Made by a program: the position numbers and the translations under genes. 64,000 bases of DNA, taken from an uncultured Bartonella sp. (GTDB taxonomy: Bacteria; Pseudomonadota; Alphaproteobacteria; Rhizobiales; Rhizobiaceae). The stretch lies in the NCBI RefSeq assembly GCF_946479275.1, contig NZ_CAMLFE010000005.1, forward strand, positions 186,001 through 250,000, read 5' to 3'. The notes under the pieces were generated by a model. That model saw only the letters and a list, made by a program, of their open reading frames with translations, did not search any database and was not told the DNA's origin. This document shows positions 63,090 to 64,000 of this stretch, in pieces. Position 1 is the first letter of the stretch; every line of letters begins with the position of its first letter.

Positions 63090-64000
63090 TTAGCCTTTCG
63101 TGGGTGGAACGTCGCTAACCTTTTGCACAGCACGTATTGCTGAAACAATTGAAACGCGGGCTTCGGTCAAATCCCGCATTCCCTCCATAATTGCTTTTTG
63201 TTGAACTTGCATAACCTGATTTGCGTTTTGCAACGCTTCAGCCTGATTGACGCTGTAGCCCAGCAATTGATTAGTTGACTGCTGGATCGAACCGGCATTT
63301 GCCTGAAGTTCCTTGAGGTCGTTGGAAATTGCCTCTAACGCGCCCGTATTGGCATGAACCCCTTTTAGCTCGTTCGCGATTGCTTCAAGAGCACCCGTAT
63401 TATCCTCTATACCTTTAAGCTTGTTCGAAATCGTATCAAGGCTGCCCATAAATTCGATACGCATCTGGTTCAAGCCTGCAATAGCCTGCCCAATCGTCTG
63501 ACTGTTGCTTTCTTGTGCCTCGATACTGCGGGCGATATAGGCACTGTTCGATTTTACAATATCACCAAGGCCTGCCAATACCACCGAACCGTTCTGGAGA
63601 AGCTCGACAATCTGCTTGGTCGCCTCACCATTAGCCGTAACTGTGTTGAGGATGGTTTCAATCGACTGCTTATTGTTTTCCGATTGCTCGGAAATAACAG
63701 TCAACATTTTATCCATAGTTTCCTGTTGGATTGCCTGCCCCTGAACAAAATTGCCGGAGATATCCAGAAATTTTCCGGTGTCTTCATGTGAAAATTCGAC
63801 ATGGCGTGATAAAACCGCCGCCAGACGGTTGATCGCCCGCGTTGTTGCGTCGATTGTACCGGTCTCGCCCGCAACTTTCGAGGCTTCTTCACCACTTGCA
63901 ACGAAAGACCATTTTTCAATGTCATAGACCCAGCCATCAGTCGTACGCCCCATAAAGTGCGCAACCAAACCGGTGCAAATGGACGATCCCAAACCAAACA
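63090..64000 (-). CDS. MotA/TolQ/ExbB-like protein with long helical tail (SiiB-like), partial at window edge
   Basis: The frame is open to the right edge, so the 5' part is missing. The visible ~303 residues start in FGLGSSICTGLVAHFMG, which resembles the last conserved membrane segment of MotA/TolQ/ExbB proteins. After WVYDIEKWSF, a predicted cytoplasmic tail of ~260 residues is almost wholly helical and rich in Asn, Gln and Glu. It includes two near-copies of an 18-residue unit: GALEAIANELKGVHANT and GALEAISNDLKELQANA. With the MotB-like protein it probably forms a proton-driven channel serving type I secretion, as SiiB does with SiiA. The tail recalls ZorA, but no Zorya partner genes are in view. 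Confidence 0.72.
   Translation of the reverse strand, partial: FGLGSSICTGLVAHFMGRTTDGWVYDIEKWSFVASGEEASKVAGETGTIDATTRAINRLAAVLSRHVEFSHEDTGKFLDISGNFVQGQAIQQETMDKMLTVISEQSENNKQSIETILNTVTANGEATKQIVELLQNGSVVLAGLGDIVKSNSAYIARSIEAQESNSQTIGQAIAGLNQMRIEFMGSLDTISNKLKGIEDNTGALEAIANELKGVHANTGALEAISNDLKELQANAGSIQQSTNQLLGYSVNQAEALQNANQVMQVQQKAIMEGMRDLTEARVSIVSAIRAVQKVSDVPPTKG

Noticed and set aside
63090-64000. Zorya-type anti-phage system (ZorA/ZorB)
   Set aside because: The motor-like pair and helical tail are reminiscent, but the neighbours are TolC, HlyD, a giant secreted protein and an ABC exporter rather than ZorC/D/E, so an SPI-4-like role fits better.

Overview
This window looks like chromosome of an alphaproteobacterium of the order Hyphomicrobiales (Rhizobiales), most likely Bartonellaceae or a close relative. 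The base composition is moderate, not GC-rich. The evidence is gene content and order: rpmH-rnpA-yidC-engB, a GST-like gene followed by queG, an epimerase-like gene, mepA and glk, the dapB-gpmA pair, metH read into a proC-like gene, and an Mrp protein without its CxxC. The species cannot be fixed from the sequence alone; a gut- or host-associated Bartonella-like bacterium is an inference from the large adhesin load.

Region 1 (1-17.9 kb) is ordinary core genome: tRNA-Pro(CGG), a GDP-mannose pyrophosphorylase fused to an AGE-type isomerase, two small secreted proteins, metH-proC with a perfect palindrome upstream of metH, a small membrane protein, a CoA-transferase/rsmI/yraN cluster, pyrF, a lipoprotein lytic transglycosylase, mrp, and a secreted alpha/beta-hydrolase. 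Region 2 (17.9-20.3 kb) is a gene-poor stretch with a strikingly pyrimidine-rich top strand. Region 3 (20.3-30.2 kb) is core again: a DUF4105 membrane protein, rpmH-rnpA-yidC-engB, a GST-like protein, queG, an epimerase-like protein, mepA and glk.

Region 4 (30.2-39.7 kb) carries two glycine-rich autotransporters whose beta-barrel ends are almost identical in sequence and equal in length. Between them lies a chimeric pseudogene in which a piece of autotransporter passenger is joined directly to the 3' end of a second glk copy. This points to past amplification of a glk-autotransporter unit. Region 5 (39.7-43.4 kb) has a possibly frameshifted unknown gene, AT-rich palindromic DNA, dapB-gpmA, and a degenerate ~15-bp tandem repeat.

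Region 6 (43.4-49.7 kb) is a decayed genomic island at tRNA-Leu(CAG): an integrase remnant, an unknown small protein, a 5'-truncated type ISP restriction-modification protein, and a GIY-YIG-like protein. Region 7 (50-64 kb, minus strand, running off the right edge) is the most interesting part. One gene row encodes a MotA/TolQ-like protein with a long helical tail, a TolC-like lipoprotein, a MotB-like protein with the proton-carrying Asp, a HlyD-like adaptor, a 2,363-residue secreted repeat protein, and a type I ABC transporter. This parts list matches the Salmonella SPI-4 (SiiA-F) giant-adhesin system, here in an alphaproteobacterial setting with a different adhesin, a different gene order and a degenerate ABC ATPase.
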